In this document: one piece after another, positions 47,121 to 58,678 of the stretch
Layout: the number at the start of each line of letters is the position of its first letter
Position numbering within the stretch: the first letter of the stretch is position 1
Source of the DNA: Clarireedia homoeocarpa
Lineage: Eukaryota; Ascomycota; Leotiomycetes; Helotiales; Rutstroemiaceae
NCBI GenBank assembly: GCA_001465935.1
Contig: LNKV01000014.1
Coordinates: forward strand, 62,001-126,000
DNA length: 64,000 nt
Direction: 5' to 3'
Program-made: the position numbers and the translations under genes
The notes under the pieces: generated by a model
The model's input: only the letters and a program-made list of their open reading frames with translations
Databases searched by the model: none
What the model was told of the DNA's origin: nothing

Positions 47121-50017
47121 TTAAATACCATCAACATCCTCACCCTCTCCTGCACCAGCAGTAGTCTGCCTCCTCCCCCTACTATCCAAAGTATCCAAAT
47201 TCACATCCTCACGATCATCTCTAGCCCTCATCCCCACCGCGCGTCTCGTCGTTTCCGAGTTCTCCAAAAATTCTCTCAACTTCTCCTTTCCAATCTCCAG
47301 CCCTTGAGACGAGGCCGCATTCAGCATTCGAGCCATTGGTCCCCAGAGATTAAGCGTGTATGTGACGTAGCCGGCGACACCGCACAAGATGAGGAAGACG
47401 AAGTAAATGGGGTTGCGGAGGACTGGTTTGGTTTTGTCAGAGAGTTATTATATCAAATTGTAATGGGTTGTGAAAGAGATGGTGAAAGGAGAAAGAATAC
47501 ATGAGAAGGAGTAACATACCAGCAACGATTTCGTTCCAACCCAACGCGAGCAACAAACCATAGAAATACAACGGAACTTGAGCCACACCCCCAATCGCAC
47601 TTCTTTTGGCCTCGACATAGACACCATCCGCAGTTTTCTTAAACCTCACTACGAGATCTTGACGTTTCGCTTCACTCAGGATCGTCATTTCCTCCTCAAG
47701 ACTCTTGCCCTCCTCTTCATCCACACCACCAATCGGCGTGAGATCTTCCTCATCTTTTGGATCAACACTTGACGGGGTACTCCCAATCCATTGCGAGAGA
47801 TTAGGTGGAGCAGATGATTCTGCGAGTTTGAATTTTGCAAGGAGAGGGATGAGAGTCAGGGTTGATTCTCTTGCTTTGGTATACATTCCCTCAATATCGT
47901 CCGTTGGTCGCCATATACGTGGCACGCCAGCTTCATCGTAACGGAACTTATCTTCAAAGTTTTCGCGAAGTTTGAGGAGGATGTTACCTTCCATGACTTC
48001 CTCGTCGATCTTGGCTCGGAGTACTCCCCAACTCTTCCTCCTTAGGCGCCAAAGTCCGACTTCTATTTCGTCTTCACTGGCATTGAAGCTCTTCGCTCGC
48101 TCAACGAATTTGGTCTCTGCTTCCTTGACTGTGGCAATGAATGTCTTCCATATTCTGTCCCACAGGTCTTTCTCGGTTGGAGGCTTTTCACCCGACTCTG
48201 GTGCTCCGCTACCACCTCGTCCAGAACCGAGCTTGTTGAACTCGACCCCAATTGAATCATTCAAACGAGATCTCACCCATCTTTCAACGTGTGTGGCAAG
48301 TCGTCTCATTTCTTCCTTTCTAAGACTTCCACTGACTTCATCAAGGTCTTTCTCGAATAACTCGTATTGTGCCTTGAAGTTTGTCCACGGCAGCTCTTCG
48401 ATGTAAAGACTCTTGGCTTCCGTTTCGAATGTCCTAAGAGCAACTTCTTTTTCTCTTTCTACGATATCAGCGAACTCGTAAGCTGCTGCTCGCTTCTGAC
48501 CTATTTTTACCGCAGCAGAAACAGCGTCACTGAAAGAAGCTACTCCAGATTTGTGGGCAGCTGTTAGTTGACCATGGTACAATGTCTTAAGTCTTGTGTC
48601 GATTTTGCCCTCCAACTCCGTACGCTTCCTGGCATAAACACCCTTGTGATATCTACTAGCTTGTGTTTCAAAAGCTTTCACACTCTTTGCTCGTGTTATT
48701 TTACCGGTGTTACCCAGATCAGGGAGAACAGTGGGTTTCCCTTGTCTTGCATCTGCAGCCTGCTTCTCTTCGAGTGGCACAATCTCGGCGTCGAATGCAA
48801 CCAAGACTTCTCGAGAGATCTCATCACAACGGAATTGTGCAAGAAGTTCTTGCTGTGTAGGAAGATCCAAGTCCTTGTTGTTCACAATCTGATCCCAGAT
48901 ACCTTCGGCATATACCGACAAACCATCTGCAGGAATTCTACGGTGATATTCTGGCAAGAAAACACCTCCCTCGAATCCAGATCCCAACTCAAGTCCTGCC
49001 TTGGATTTCCGCCCGGCTCTGAATCTGGTACCGAGTTTTGCGACCTCGGTTACAAACTTGTCTGGCTGGAGGATCTTATGGGGGAGTGTAGCAAACGCGA
49101 AGTCGAAATAATCATCAATTTGCGACTTTTCGAGCCCGGGAGGCTTCGATAGAGACGTCCATATTGCGGTCAAATCTTGGATAAGAGTATTTCGAAGGTT
49201 GGTAAGTGGAGTTGTTCCAAGATGGTCTCGAATAACGAAGAAAAGTAGCGAGCGAGGGGTTGATCTGTGCGGGGTTAACTAAGGGGCGGGCGGTAATGAT
49301 TCGCGGAAGGGAAAACATACTGTTTGTCCTTTAAGAATAATTGTAGATTGACTTCAAAGACAGTCTTAAGCAATCCCATATTTGCACCCTGGTATAGTCC
49401 TACTTGATGCTCCCAGATATTGACAATGAGGACTTCTGAGGTCGCCAGGGCGAACAGGGCACTTTTCCTTTCAAAGTCTTGATCTTCGCCCCGCTCTCGA
49501 CCATCTGTCCCCTCGACATCCATTACCAAGATGTTATCTGCCATGGTCTGATCCTCAGATGCCCCGGCTTGCGAGTTCTTGTTCTTTGCCATCCATATTC
49601 CCTTTGTTGTCTGCCGCCGTTCGGTCTCAGACATCACCCCAAACTGCGTACCAAAAAGGTGGTTGAGCAGTGTCGACTTTCCCGTCGACTGGGATCCGAA
49701 TACTGATATAAGGTGGTAGTTAAATCCCGAGTGGGCTGTATCGGTAACTTGTAGATATGCATTGAGGTGAGGACTGTGCGAGTTTGGATTAGCTGTGGTC
49801 AAGCTTCATATTTCCCAACATGAGCATACTTGAATTCCTTGTCCTCATCGATAACTTGTATGCCATGCTCATATTGTTCTTTGGTCGGCTGGTCGCCGAC
49901 CGATGCAAAGTGTCCGTTCATTGTCATTATTGAAGGGGCGGTAGGAAAGCGTGAAGCTGCTGAAGGTCTTCTGCCATGAACATTTGTGTCGGAAGTGGTG
50001 GTAGTGGAAGTAGACAT
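47121..50017 (-). CDS. SEY1: Sey1, dynamin-like GTPase for ER membrane fusion (RHD3/Sey1 family)
   Basis: Sey1 joins ER tubules by homotypic fusion, the role of atlastin in animals. Four exons (49830-50017, 49321-49773, 47520-49264, 47121-47422) give 895 aa, slightly longer than usual. Junctions restore family sequence: KEFN|PHLNAYLQV, LKDKQ|STPRSLLFFVIRD and WNEIVA|VLRNPIYF. The GTPase domain has the P-loop GSQSTGKST (Lys95), switch motif TTKGIW, DVEGTDG, and VIRD. A long helical bundle follows (about 330-690). Two closely spaced hydrophobic segments (VPLYFYGLLLALGW and YFVFLILCGVAGYVTYTL) form the membrane hairpin. The tail after it is polar with an amphipathic look (QGLEIGKEKLREFLEN). The start is the first ATG giving the usual short disordered N-terminus; an upstream in-frame frame is open but has no ATG. 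Confidence 0.96.
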
Positions 50018-50622
50018 ATTTGTGATTGGCACACGGGCTGGATTAATATAGAGAGTGACGTGACGTGACGGGTTGAACGGTGAAAGCGTATCCTTGTTCC
50101 TCCAGGACAAATCACAGGTATTGGCATCTGATCTTTAAATCGAGCCCTCGATAGAACTTGAAGTGCAAAGCCCAGTGTTGCAGCAATTTTAAGCGGCACT
50201 TGGAACCTTTTGCCGAATTCTCGAAAAAAAAAAAATCAATTTATATGAAGACACGTGATTGGGTATCGAGTATGGAATTCCATTCCATTGGAGGTGGGAC
50301 AAAGGGATAGAGGAATGGAGGAAAATCGAGAAGAGAACAGGTCATCATCAATTTGGGACAGCAAAACGCTTGATATATATGTTCGGGACAGGAGACAGCA
50401 GACAGCAGACAGCATCGACGATAGCTTTGGATGCGTTGCTTTGCTGGTTACTTTATTACCAAATGTTTGCTCCACCTCCCACACATTCTTTGACACTATG
50501 GAATATCACAGATTTGTCGGGATTTGAATGGTTGAGAAGTTGTGAACACATCTTTCTACGAAAGTACCGACTCGAATATTGAGGTTATGGCGGGAGGGGC
50601 GTTTGAGGACAAACACCCCTCT

Positions 50623-50740
50623 TATCATTGCTCTAACCTGAGGTATCATTGCTCTAACCTGAGGTATTATTGCTATAACCTGAGGTATTATTGCTATAAC
50701 TTGAGGTATTATTGCTCTAACCTGAGGTATCATTGCTCTA
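50623..50740. repeat. 21-base tandem repeat, 5.6 copies
   Basis: The unit is TATCATTGCTCTAACCTGAGG, with copies starting at 50623, 50644, 50665, 50686, 50707 and 50728 (last one partial). Copies 3-5 have TATTATTG, and copies 3 and 4 also CTATAAC, showing some age. It lies about 600 bases upstream of the SEY1 start and 860 upstream of the permease start. Confidence 0.9.
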
Positions 50741-50877
50741 AGGTCAAGGGCCACGTGAGGGCCACTCCACAGCCGCATTTGCATTTCAGAGCTTTGCGGA
50801 TCATACAGTACTCGTGGTATCTGGGGAACACTGGTGGTATCTGGGGAACATATTTCTCCCACTTCCGTTTCTTTGTT

Positions 50878-50941
50878 TCCTCGCCTCCTTGCCTCCTCGC
50901 CTCCTCGCCTCCTCGCCTCCTCGCCTCCTCGCCTCCTTGCC
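50878..50941. repeat. (CTCGCCTC)n repeat
   Basis: Seven to eight copies of an eight-base CCTCGCCT unit occur; the first and last copies have CTTG in place of CTCG. Confidence 0.85.
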
Positions 50942-51181
50942 CCTTGCTACTTTCTCAAGAGCCTCGTATCGCATAGATAGAGCAGGGTCCAATTCAAGTG
51001 GTTGAAAATCGGCATCCCCAGCAAAATAGTGTCTTGGCCATATCCTCCCGAGCCCCCAACCCAGATGTGCTGCTTCGTAGATCCAATTTCTTTTACGAAA
51101 AACTACCAACATGACGAAAACTCGGCATCGGTTTTAGTAAGAACCTTTGCCCGTCATGTTCGCTCCGCCAAACAAAAAAAC

Positions 51182-51216
<35 letters not shown>

Positions 51217-51600
51217 AAACAATCCAGAACTTGGTCTCGGAGTCTTGAGCTTTTGTTAATGACATCTTGAGCTTCCTTGTCAATGACAGGTACCATTGAC
51301 AGAAGCGAACAAAAATTTAGTTCTCCCGATATTTACACGCGCTATCGTTATCAATTAATTACTCTAATTGCACCTGAATCCATTTTTATTCTCTGTCATC
51401 CGAGACCTTCATGTCTCCATAGCGTGCTGTGTTCTGGGTCACAACCTCTCTCATATCCTTTTACTGCCTTGTAGCCCCGATAGACGGTATAGGAGACTTC
51501 AACATCTCCCTTCATTACTGTTCTACCAGTATATTTGCGCCTCTTTCTTCCTGAAAGTCATTGTATATCTTCCCATCCGTATAAATCATTTGGCCCAATC

Positions 51601-53660
51601 ATGGCAATTGGAACTTCAGATCAAGATGCCGCCTTGGCAACTATGGGTTACACGGCCGAGCTGCCTCGATCACTCAGTATGATCAGTATCTTGGGCTTGT
51701 AGGTCAAATGCGACGTCAAACATGGACGACACGTGCTAATTCATCTCCGCTAGGTCTTTTGCGATTATGGCCGTACCTTTTGGGCTCAGCACGACATTTG
51801 CATACTCGCTGACTGATGGCCAATCTGTGACTGTACTCTACGGCTGGATCTTCGTCTCGCTGATATCACTCTCCATCGCAGCCTCGCTGGCAGAGATCTG
51901 CAGTGTGTATCCTACGTCTGGAGGTGTCTAGTGAGTACCATTTCCGATGTTCCGCGCGAATCGGTGGCGTTCCTGCAGCTGAACCCTTCTCGTTGAACGA
52001 GGACTGACCGTACGATTTAGCTACTGGTCCGCCATGCTGAGCACGAGGAAATATGCTCCAGTTGTCTCCTGGATCACCGGTTGGTTGACCCTAGTCGGTA
52101 ATTGGACAGTGACCTTGTCTATCAATTTCTCCGTAGCTACCCCTCCTTAAACCCAATTGAGTTCCAGACGCTTATTCCCGAATCTAGGGTGCACAACTGA
52201 TATTGAGTTCCATCACAATATTCAATGAGGACTTCGTCGCTAGCGCGTGGCAAACAGTCTTGATGTTCTGGGCTGTCATGGCCATAGCCTTTTCGGTCAA
52301 TGTTTTTGGTGCTAAGTATTTAGATCTTATCAACAAGGTCTGCATATACTGGACTTCGGCCTCTGTTGTTATTATCATTGTTACACTCTTGGTTATGTGT
52401 GACGACCGTCGAAATGCCGATTTTGTGTTTGCCCACTTCGATGCTTCGGCATCTGGATGGCCTTCAGGCTGGGCTTGGTTTGTTGGATTGCTTCAAGCTG
52501 CTTGTGAGTCCTGGTTGCTTAAAATACTTGATTATATGCATTACTAACAGTGTCTAGATACCTTGACGGGATATGGAATGTGAGTAACGTGCGCTGTCAT
52601 GTTTGCCTGCGGCCACTTCGTAAACATGCCTCACATCTACACAATGCTGACTTACTTCAATAGGGTCGCCGCCATGTGCGAAGAAGTACAAAACCCCGAA
52701 CGCGAGGTACCAAAAGCTATGGTTCTATCCGTATTCGCTGCCGGTGTAACAGGTGTCCTATACCTCATTCCTCTCTTGTAAGCTCAACCAACCCACCTTC
52801 ACATACACAACCCTAACCGCACCAGATTCGTCCTCCCCGACGTCGCCGCAATTCTCAGCGTCGCCAACGGCCAACCCATCGGCTACATTTTCAAAACCGT
52901 CACTGGCTCAGCCGCCGGTGGTTTCGGTCTCCTCTTCCTAATCCTCGGCATCCTCTTCTTCGCCGGAGTTGGCGCCCTTACCGCCGCCAGTCGCTGCACC
53001 TACGCGTTCGCTCGTGACGGCGCCATTCCCGGTTCTCGCCTCTGGTCTCGCGTGAATCACCAATTCGATATCCCCCTATGGGGCCTGGTACTCTCCACCG
53101 TGGTGGATTGTATTCTAGGATGTATTTATTTCGGATCGACTAGTGCTTTTAATGCGTTTACTGGAGTCGCTACGATTTGTCTTTCGGTTTCTTATGGGAT
53201 TCCCATCTTGGTTAATCTTATCAGAGGGAGACAGGCTGTGAGGCATGCGACATTTTCGTTGGGGAGGTTTGGGTTTTTTATTAATGCTATTACTGTTGTA
53301 GTAAGTTCCCCATCTCCCATCACCCATCTTCGAAAATTCAAAAAATTTCTCCACACTCGGCACAATACTAACATATAACAGTGGATTGCACTAGCAGTCG
53401 TCCTCTTCTGCATGCCCACCGCCATCCCGGTAACCCCAGTAAGCATGAACTACGCAAGCGTAGTCTTCGTCTTCTTCGCCGCCATCAGTGTCATCTGGTA
53501 CATCATCCGCGGCAGAAAGGAGTTCAGTGGTCCACCGATCGTGTCGGCCGAGGAAGCTGAACACAATGGGGAAGTGGTCGGCGCCGCAATGGGGCGCGTC
53601 GTGACGGAGGATGGCGAGGCGAGTTTGGGGAGTAAGGGGGAAAAGAAGGTCTCCCAGTAG
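51601..53660 (+). CDS. Amino acid / GABA / choline-type permease (APC superfamily)
   Basis: This is a plasma-membrane or vacuolar permease of the fungal amino-acid/choline transporter family (Uga4, Hnm1, Bat1-like); substrate not determinable. Eight exons (51601-51698, 51754-51930, 52021-52132, 52188-52503, 52558-52579, 52664-52777, 52826-53300, 53382-53660) give 530 aa. Exon 5 is a 22-base micro-exon. All seven introns keep frame. TM1 has the family unwound-helix pattern near MISILGLSFAIMAVPFG. SLAEICSVYPTSGGVYYWSA is the conserved TM2-3 loop of this group. GYGMVAAMCEEVQNPEREVPKA is the typical TM6 to TM7 signature, and GVGALTAASRCTYAFARDGA comes later. About 12 membrane spans fit. The C-terminus is cytosolic and Glu/Lys-rich. 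The ATG at 51601 gives the usual short N-terminus. Confidence 0.92.
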
Positions 53661-54104
53661 AAGTACAAGTAGAAGTAGAAGTAGAAGTAGAAGTAGAAGT
53701 ACAAGAGGGAGATTGGGGACTGGCATTCATTGTTTATGATTTGTAGGATTATGATTATTTGATGATTGAATGGGCGGTATGATGTATGAGTATTGTATTG
53801 TATTATATTGTTTTGCTTCGCTTTACCTTTTTAGTTTTATGCATCAGTGAGTAAGTAAATGATCGACCAACTCCAAATTTCGATGGCTTAAGTTAGTTAT
53901 TCAACCAAAATACACACATAACTTATACACTTTTAAGATCTATCAGATGCACAACTAATAAGTTATAACAAGAAATCAAGAAATCAATAAATCAGGAATC
54001 AGAAATCCGAAGTTTGTGGGACAGTTAAGTTACTAGTCGCGTAGAGAAAATGCTCTCTCACAAGTAAAACATGATGAATAACTATGTGCAAGCACGATCA
54101 TTTA

Positions 54105-54141
<37 letters not shown>

Positions 54142-54351
54142 CTTTCTCGAAGCTATAACTATACGTATAGTAAGCGATACTTACTATATAAAGTTGACAG
54201 GTTAGCAGGATAGCAAATGGGCAATAGCATAATGAAAGAAAACGATTCTTTTCCACGAATTAGTAGTAACCTTAAGTAACGCCGGACGAAAGGACATATG
54301 CGTGCTCGGTAAACCCATGAAAATGCCCAGAAACAATGTATTCATTCCCTT
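53661..54351. other. Convergent gap, AT-rich
   Basis: This is 691 bases between the permease stop and the stop of the Lys-rich protein. It begins with a GTAGAA hexamer repeat (53659-53702) directly after the stop codon. It contains an (AT)n run followed by a T run at about 54103-54141. No gene is seen. Confidence 0.6.
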
Positions 54352-55608
54352 TCATGCAGCTGGACTGGAGGACTTCGTTTTGTTCTTGCTCTTGCTCTTG
54401 CTCTTGCTCTTCTTCTTTTTCTGTTTCTTGTTGTTGCTCTCGTCGGCCGTTTCGTGCGCGTCGTCGGGTTCTTGTTCTTGTTCGTCCTTCGTATCTACGT
54501 CGACGTCCATTTTCTTCTCCGCCGGCGGCTTGGTCTTCTGTGTCTTGTGCTTTTTGTTTGCGTCCTGATTGACTTTGAGAGCGGGTTTACTACTATCACC
54601 ATTCTTCTCGGTGTGAATATCAAATTCGGTAGCATCCTCACCATCCACATCTACATCCACATCCATCTTCGAATCCTGCTCTCTCTTCTTCTGCTTCTTC
54701 TCCTTTTTTCTCAAGGACTTCAACAGCCATTTTGCTTCCTGTCGCGACTTCTCGTCGTCGTCGGATTCTTGTTCGCCTTCGCCTTCATACGCTTTCTCGC
54801 TGTCAGCAGGTAGATTGTTCTTGGGGCTGACAATAAGAGGCTTGCTGTAGAATGTATTGAAAGCTTCCGTATCAATATCCATCTGATCCGCATTCTCGCC
54901 GTTTCCCTCTTCCCCATTTATCTCGGTATCGTCTCCGGTTGGAGAATTCTTCTGCTTTGCCTTTTTCTTCTTTTTCTTGGACTTCTTCGATGTGACTTCT
55001 GCGCCTTCCGCGTCTCCATCTTCTTGTGGTTGTTGAGCAAGAAGAGCTTTATTGATTACTTCATTTCCTTGTGCCGGTTCGTTCGCGGCAAGTAAAGCTT
55101 TGTTAATCAAAGGTTTAGCAGCCTTATTATTTTCCACATCAGTCGTCGTCCCATGCGCCATTTTCATTTTCTTCGCCCTTCCCAACCCGGATCGTCCTTC
55201 TTCCTCATCACTACTCTCCGCTGCCAGCGCCCTCTTCGCGCTCGCCGCTTTCTCCTCTGCATCTCTCGCTTTACTAGCCTTCAACTCCTTCGCCGGAAGA
55301 ATTTTGTCGCGAAGTGATTTCTTGTTCCGTTCTTCGGCTGGTTTGAGGAACTTCTGGAACGCCGGATCTTCTTCGATGGATTGATTTCCGGACCCGGGAG
55401 CTCCAAACCAGTAGGCATCGTCGGCGTCGATTTCTTCCTGGGTTTTGCGCCGGCGGTCGGTGGGATATTTGGCCAGAATCTTTTCCGCGATCGCTTCTCG
55501 TTTTGCGAGCGCCATTTGAATGCGGTTCATTTTGGCGTTGAATTCTTCCCATGTTTCTTTCTTGTATGGGGCTAACTCCGGCTGGTCCTCATTTGAGAAG
55601 AGCACCAT
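54352..55608 (-). CDS. Lys/Glu-rich conserved fungal protein, probably nuclear
   Basis: This is a single-exon gene of 418 aa. I recognise it only as a fungal conserved protein; the N-terminal block resembles a small fungal domain of unknown function (possibly DUF3245, from memory, unverified). The first ~95 residues look ordered: WEEFNAKMNRIQMALAKREA, then LAKYPTDRRRKTQEEIDADD, then YWFGAP. The rest is highly charged and disordered-looking. It contains two related motifs, KPLINKALLAANE and EVINKALLAQQ (about 170-195), and Lys-rich runs such as KKSKKKKKKAK (about 210) and KKQKKKKSKSKSKSKNK near the end. Short repeats MDVDVDVD and MDVDVDT sit between basic stretches. Such composition is common in nucleolar and chromatin proteins. 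It is divergent from LSC2 over only 273 bases. Confidence 0.8.
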   Translation of the reverse strand: MVLFSNEDQPELAPYKKETWEEFNAKMNRIQMALAKREAIAEKILAKYPTDRRRKTQEEIDADDAYWFGAPGSGNQSIEEDPAFQKFLKPAEERNKKSLRDKILPAKELKASKARDAEEKAASAKRALAAESSDEEEGRSGLGRAKKMKMAHGTTTDVENNKAAKPLINKALLAANEPAQGNEVINKALLAQQPQEDGDAEGAEVTSKKSKKKKKKAKQKNSPTGDDTEINGEEGNGENADQMDIDTEAFNTFYSKPLIVSPKNNLPADSEKAYEGEGEQESDDDEKSRQEAKWLLKSLRKKEKKQKKREQDSKMDVDVDVDGEDATEFDIHTEKNGDSSKPALKVNQDANKKHKTQKTKPPAEKKMDVDVDTKDEQEQEPDDAHETADESNNKKQKKKKSKSKSKSKNKTKSSSPAA

Positions 55609-55881
55609 GATGAATTGCCCTGCCGGCGCCGGCGGAATTCGATTTCGAAATTTCGAAATTTCGAAATGGTTTCGTTGCGCAAATGTTCCGAAGCTCTGAG
55701 TTGTAGATTAAAAATTTTGGGCTCTAATCGCACGTGAATTTAGCGGCTGCCGTCCCTCCCGCTTAACGTACTAGAGCTTCGCGAAGTTCCGTCTATGCAG
55801 TGGGATCGATCAACCACGGAAAAAAAGATCTGGTCAAGATAGAGAGACAGAATTGTGTCTTTCACCCTCATATTGGTCAAG
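55609..55881. promoter_or_regulatory. Short divergent promoter with nested palindromes
   Basis: This is 273 bases between the starts of the Lys-rich protein (minus) and LSC2 (plus). Positions 55642-55667 are a perfect 26-base palindrome made of three TTTCGAAA palindromes spaced by eight bases. The twelve-base palindrome GCCGGCGCCGGC lies at 55622-55633, eight bases away. GAA and TTC triplets two bases apart, as in heat-shock elements, occur between the TTTCGAAA units. Confidence 0.6.
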
Positions 55882-57428
55882 ATGTTTAAGTTGGCTAGAA
55901 GTCAGCCCTTTACAGCTGCCTTGAAGGCAAGCAGAGTACATCCCCCCACCATCCTCAACTACAAGCAGACATCTTATCACTCGAAACGAAGTTAACCTCA
56001 AACTCTAGATCTCTACTCCGTCGCGATTGGCTGGAGCTGCGCAACAAAAGAGAGCCCTGAGTATACATGAATACCTTTCGGCCGATCTGTTGAGACAGGT
56101 ACGATACTGACCGTCGCTCCGCTCGCCCAAGACGAAGCTGATCAGAAAAATAGTACGGCATTGGCGTTCCTCAAGGATCCGTTGCGAAAACTGCCGCCGA
56201 GGCCGAAGCGATTGCAAAGAAGATTGGTGGAGATGATATGGTTATCAAGGCACAAGTTCTCGCCGGTGGACGAGGAAAGGGCACATTCGACAACGGACTG
56301 AAGGGAGGAGTCCGAGTTATCTACTCCCCTACTGAAGCCAAGATGTTCGCCGAACAGATGATCGGCCACAAGCTTGTCACAAAGCAAACCGGTGCTGGTG
56401 GACGTATCTGCAACTCCGTATACATCTGTGAGCGCAAGTTTGCTCGCCGCGAGTTCTACTTGGCTATCCTTATGGACCGTGCTTCCCAGGGACCGGTCAT
56501 CGTTTCTTCGTCTCAAGGTGGTATGGATATTGAGACTGTTGCTAAGGAGAACCCAAATGCTATTAACACAACCTACATTGATATCCACAAGGGTGTCACC
56601 GATGACATCGCTCGCAAGATCGCTATCGACCTTGGATTCAGCGAACAATGTATTGAGGACGCCAAGGACACCATTCAAAAGCTTTACAAGATCTTCATGG
56701 AGAAGGACGCAACTCAGATCGAGATTAACCCTCTTTCCGAGACCTCAGACCACAAAGTTCTCGCTATGGATGCCAAACTCGGCTTCGACGACAACGCCGA
56801 GTTCCGTCAAAAGGAGATCTTCGATTGGCGCGACACCACCCAAGAAGATCCCGAGGAAGTTCGTGCCGCTGAATCTGGTCTCAACTTCATCAAGCTTGGC
56901 GGTGACATCGGATGTCTAGTCAACGGAGCCGGTCTCGCCATGGCCACTATGGATATCATCAAGCTTAACGGAGGCGAACCCGCCAACTTCCTCGATGTTG
57001 GAGGTGGGGCCACTCCACAAGCTATCAAGGAGGCTTTCACCCTCATCACTTCCGACCCTAAGGTCACTGCTATCTTCGTCAACATCTTCGGTGGCATTGT
57101 CCGATGTGATGCTATTGCCAAGGGTCTCATCAGTACCGTTCAGAGCATGAACCTGAGAATCCCCATCATTGCCAGATTGCAAGGAACGAATATGGAGGCT
57201 GCACACAAGTTGATCAACGAGTCTGGTCTTAAGATTTTCTCCATCGATGACTTGCAGAGTGCGGCCGAGAAAGCTGTTCAGTTCTCGAAGGTTGTCAAGA
57301 TGGGTGAGTTTTCTACATCCATTTACTATGTTCCTTACTTGAAGAAAAGTGTCGATGTTTCGTTTACTGACATAACATAAATAGCTCGTGATATCGATGT
57401 CGGTGTTGAATTTTCTTTGGGCATTTAG
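55882..57428 (+). CDS. LSC2: Succinyl-CoA ligase beta subunit, mitochondrial
   Basis: This enzyme of the citric acid cycle converts succinyl-CoA to succinate with ATP or GTP formation; the beta subunit binds the nucleotide. Exons 55882-55935, 56009-56098, 56154-57303 and 57385-57428 give 445 aa, the usual length. The first exons make a basic, Ser/Ala-rich mitochondrial presequence (MFKLARSQPFTAALKASR) ending before RALSIHEYLSADLLRQYGIG, the conserved mature start. The ATP-grasp fold shows VLAGGRGKGTFDNGLKGGV, and Glu/Asn in QIEINPLSE for metal binding. The ligase part has FLDVGGGA and NIFGGIVRCDAIAKG. The last exon encodes only 14 residues (RDIDVGVEFSLGI). The first intron (73 bases, GTACAT donor) is inferred because reading through gives an in-frame stop. 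Confidence 0.95.
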
Positions 57429-58678
57429 AGCGGTTTCATGGGCTTTTCTCTCTCATTGTTATATTGATTCCCTCCGCCGATTATAGATGACCTGGGCTGA
57501 GTATGTATAATGAATTGAGTTTCATGTCTATAGTTCGATTGTCTTGTATTGCCAGTATTAAGTGATGTCAAATCAAGGAATAGGAAGACCGACTCTGGTG
57601 ACCTCACACGATTTAAGTCGTTCCTAATGCTAAGGGAATATTCCCTCCAGCGCAGAAAAAGACGGTCAGTGCGGGGAAATTTACTGAACCAGAGTATTGC
57701 TGCCAAACGCATGTCCCTGAGTATCCGAGTCAATACCATCCTCTGATTGTCTAATCGTATTTGAAGTCTTCACAAAAGCCTGTTATGTCTGCACTGGAAA
57801 AGACATTCTACAGAAGTTTCACGGTTTTTATGCCCGCCAATCTCACGCTCTGGCATATAAAAATAGGCTGTCAGCATTCCAAACAAGAAATCAATGAGGG
57901 TTGAAAGCACTGACTACACGTTATCTATCCTGTTCCATCTCCTGCAGTGCCTTCATACATTTCCCGGATTTACAGTACTTCGAGTAGTGCTTCCACTAAC
58001 CCATGGAGCTCCCCGCCCCCTTTAAATTCGCTAACTCGATGCGATTTTGAAGAGTCTCTTCTTCTCTCTTCTCTCTTCTCTCTTCTCAAGACTCCACCTT
58101 TATCTGCTCGTTTCTACGTTCCCAATATTTTTTAAGAAAAGCTTAGGTGTATAGTACTTTACCCAAACCACATATAATGACTCCTCTTGTGCTTTCGTGG
58201 GTGGGAGGCTTGAAGTCAAAAAGTTGAGTATTTGGAAAATACCTACTACCTTTCTAGTTGGTCTCCTGTGCTTTGGCAGTGCGATGATGATTTTCTGAAA
58301 TTACTTGCTGGCTTTCAAATTTCACATTTGGTGTTTTCGAATGGATGTCTAGGTGTTGTGAAGTTATGGAAGTTTGGGCTGCGTGAAGCTATATATAGTT
58401 TGTTTTGTGATGTTTTACGATTGTAGACGGCTTTCAAGCTCTGTGAAAATATGCGAGAGTTCAAAAGGGTATCCTTGATATGGGTAAGCGTACCAGTGAC
58501 TCTGGGGAGGATTCTATGTTTTGACCTGCGTAAATATGAGCCTCCTCGTATATGTTGTGCTTAGAGTTATTCAACCGCAAAGATGAACCAAAATGTAATA
58601 ATGAAACATGATCATTCATGAGTCTTCTGATTCATCTCATATAATTATACAAAAAAAAGTCATCTACCACGCACCATA
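57429..58678. other. Convergent gap between LSC2 and dehydrogenase
   Basis: This is 1.25 kb between two stop codons. It contains a TTCTCTC repeat near 58050-58085. Open frames are short, and no repeat family or gene is recognised. At 1.25 kb the gap is long enough to hold a small non-coding RNA, but nothing supports one. Confidence 0.5.

Larger units (their letters stand above)
50018..51600. other. Divergent gap between SEY1 and the permease
   Basis: This is 1.6 kb upstream of both genes. It holds the 21-base tandem repeat at 50623-50740, a CTCGCCTC octamer-type repeat at 50878-50941, and a GAAA tract at 51177-51218. Open frames on both strands here are repeat artefacts. No gene is seen. Confidence 0.6.

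Noticed and set aside
50542..50976. 144-codon open frame with repeated YHCSNLR-like heptapeptides
   Set aside because: The repeat period of 21 bases keeps any stop-free frame open. There is no start context, domain or splicing signal, and the frame continues into another simple repeat.
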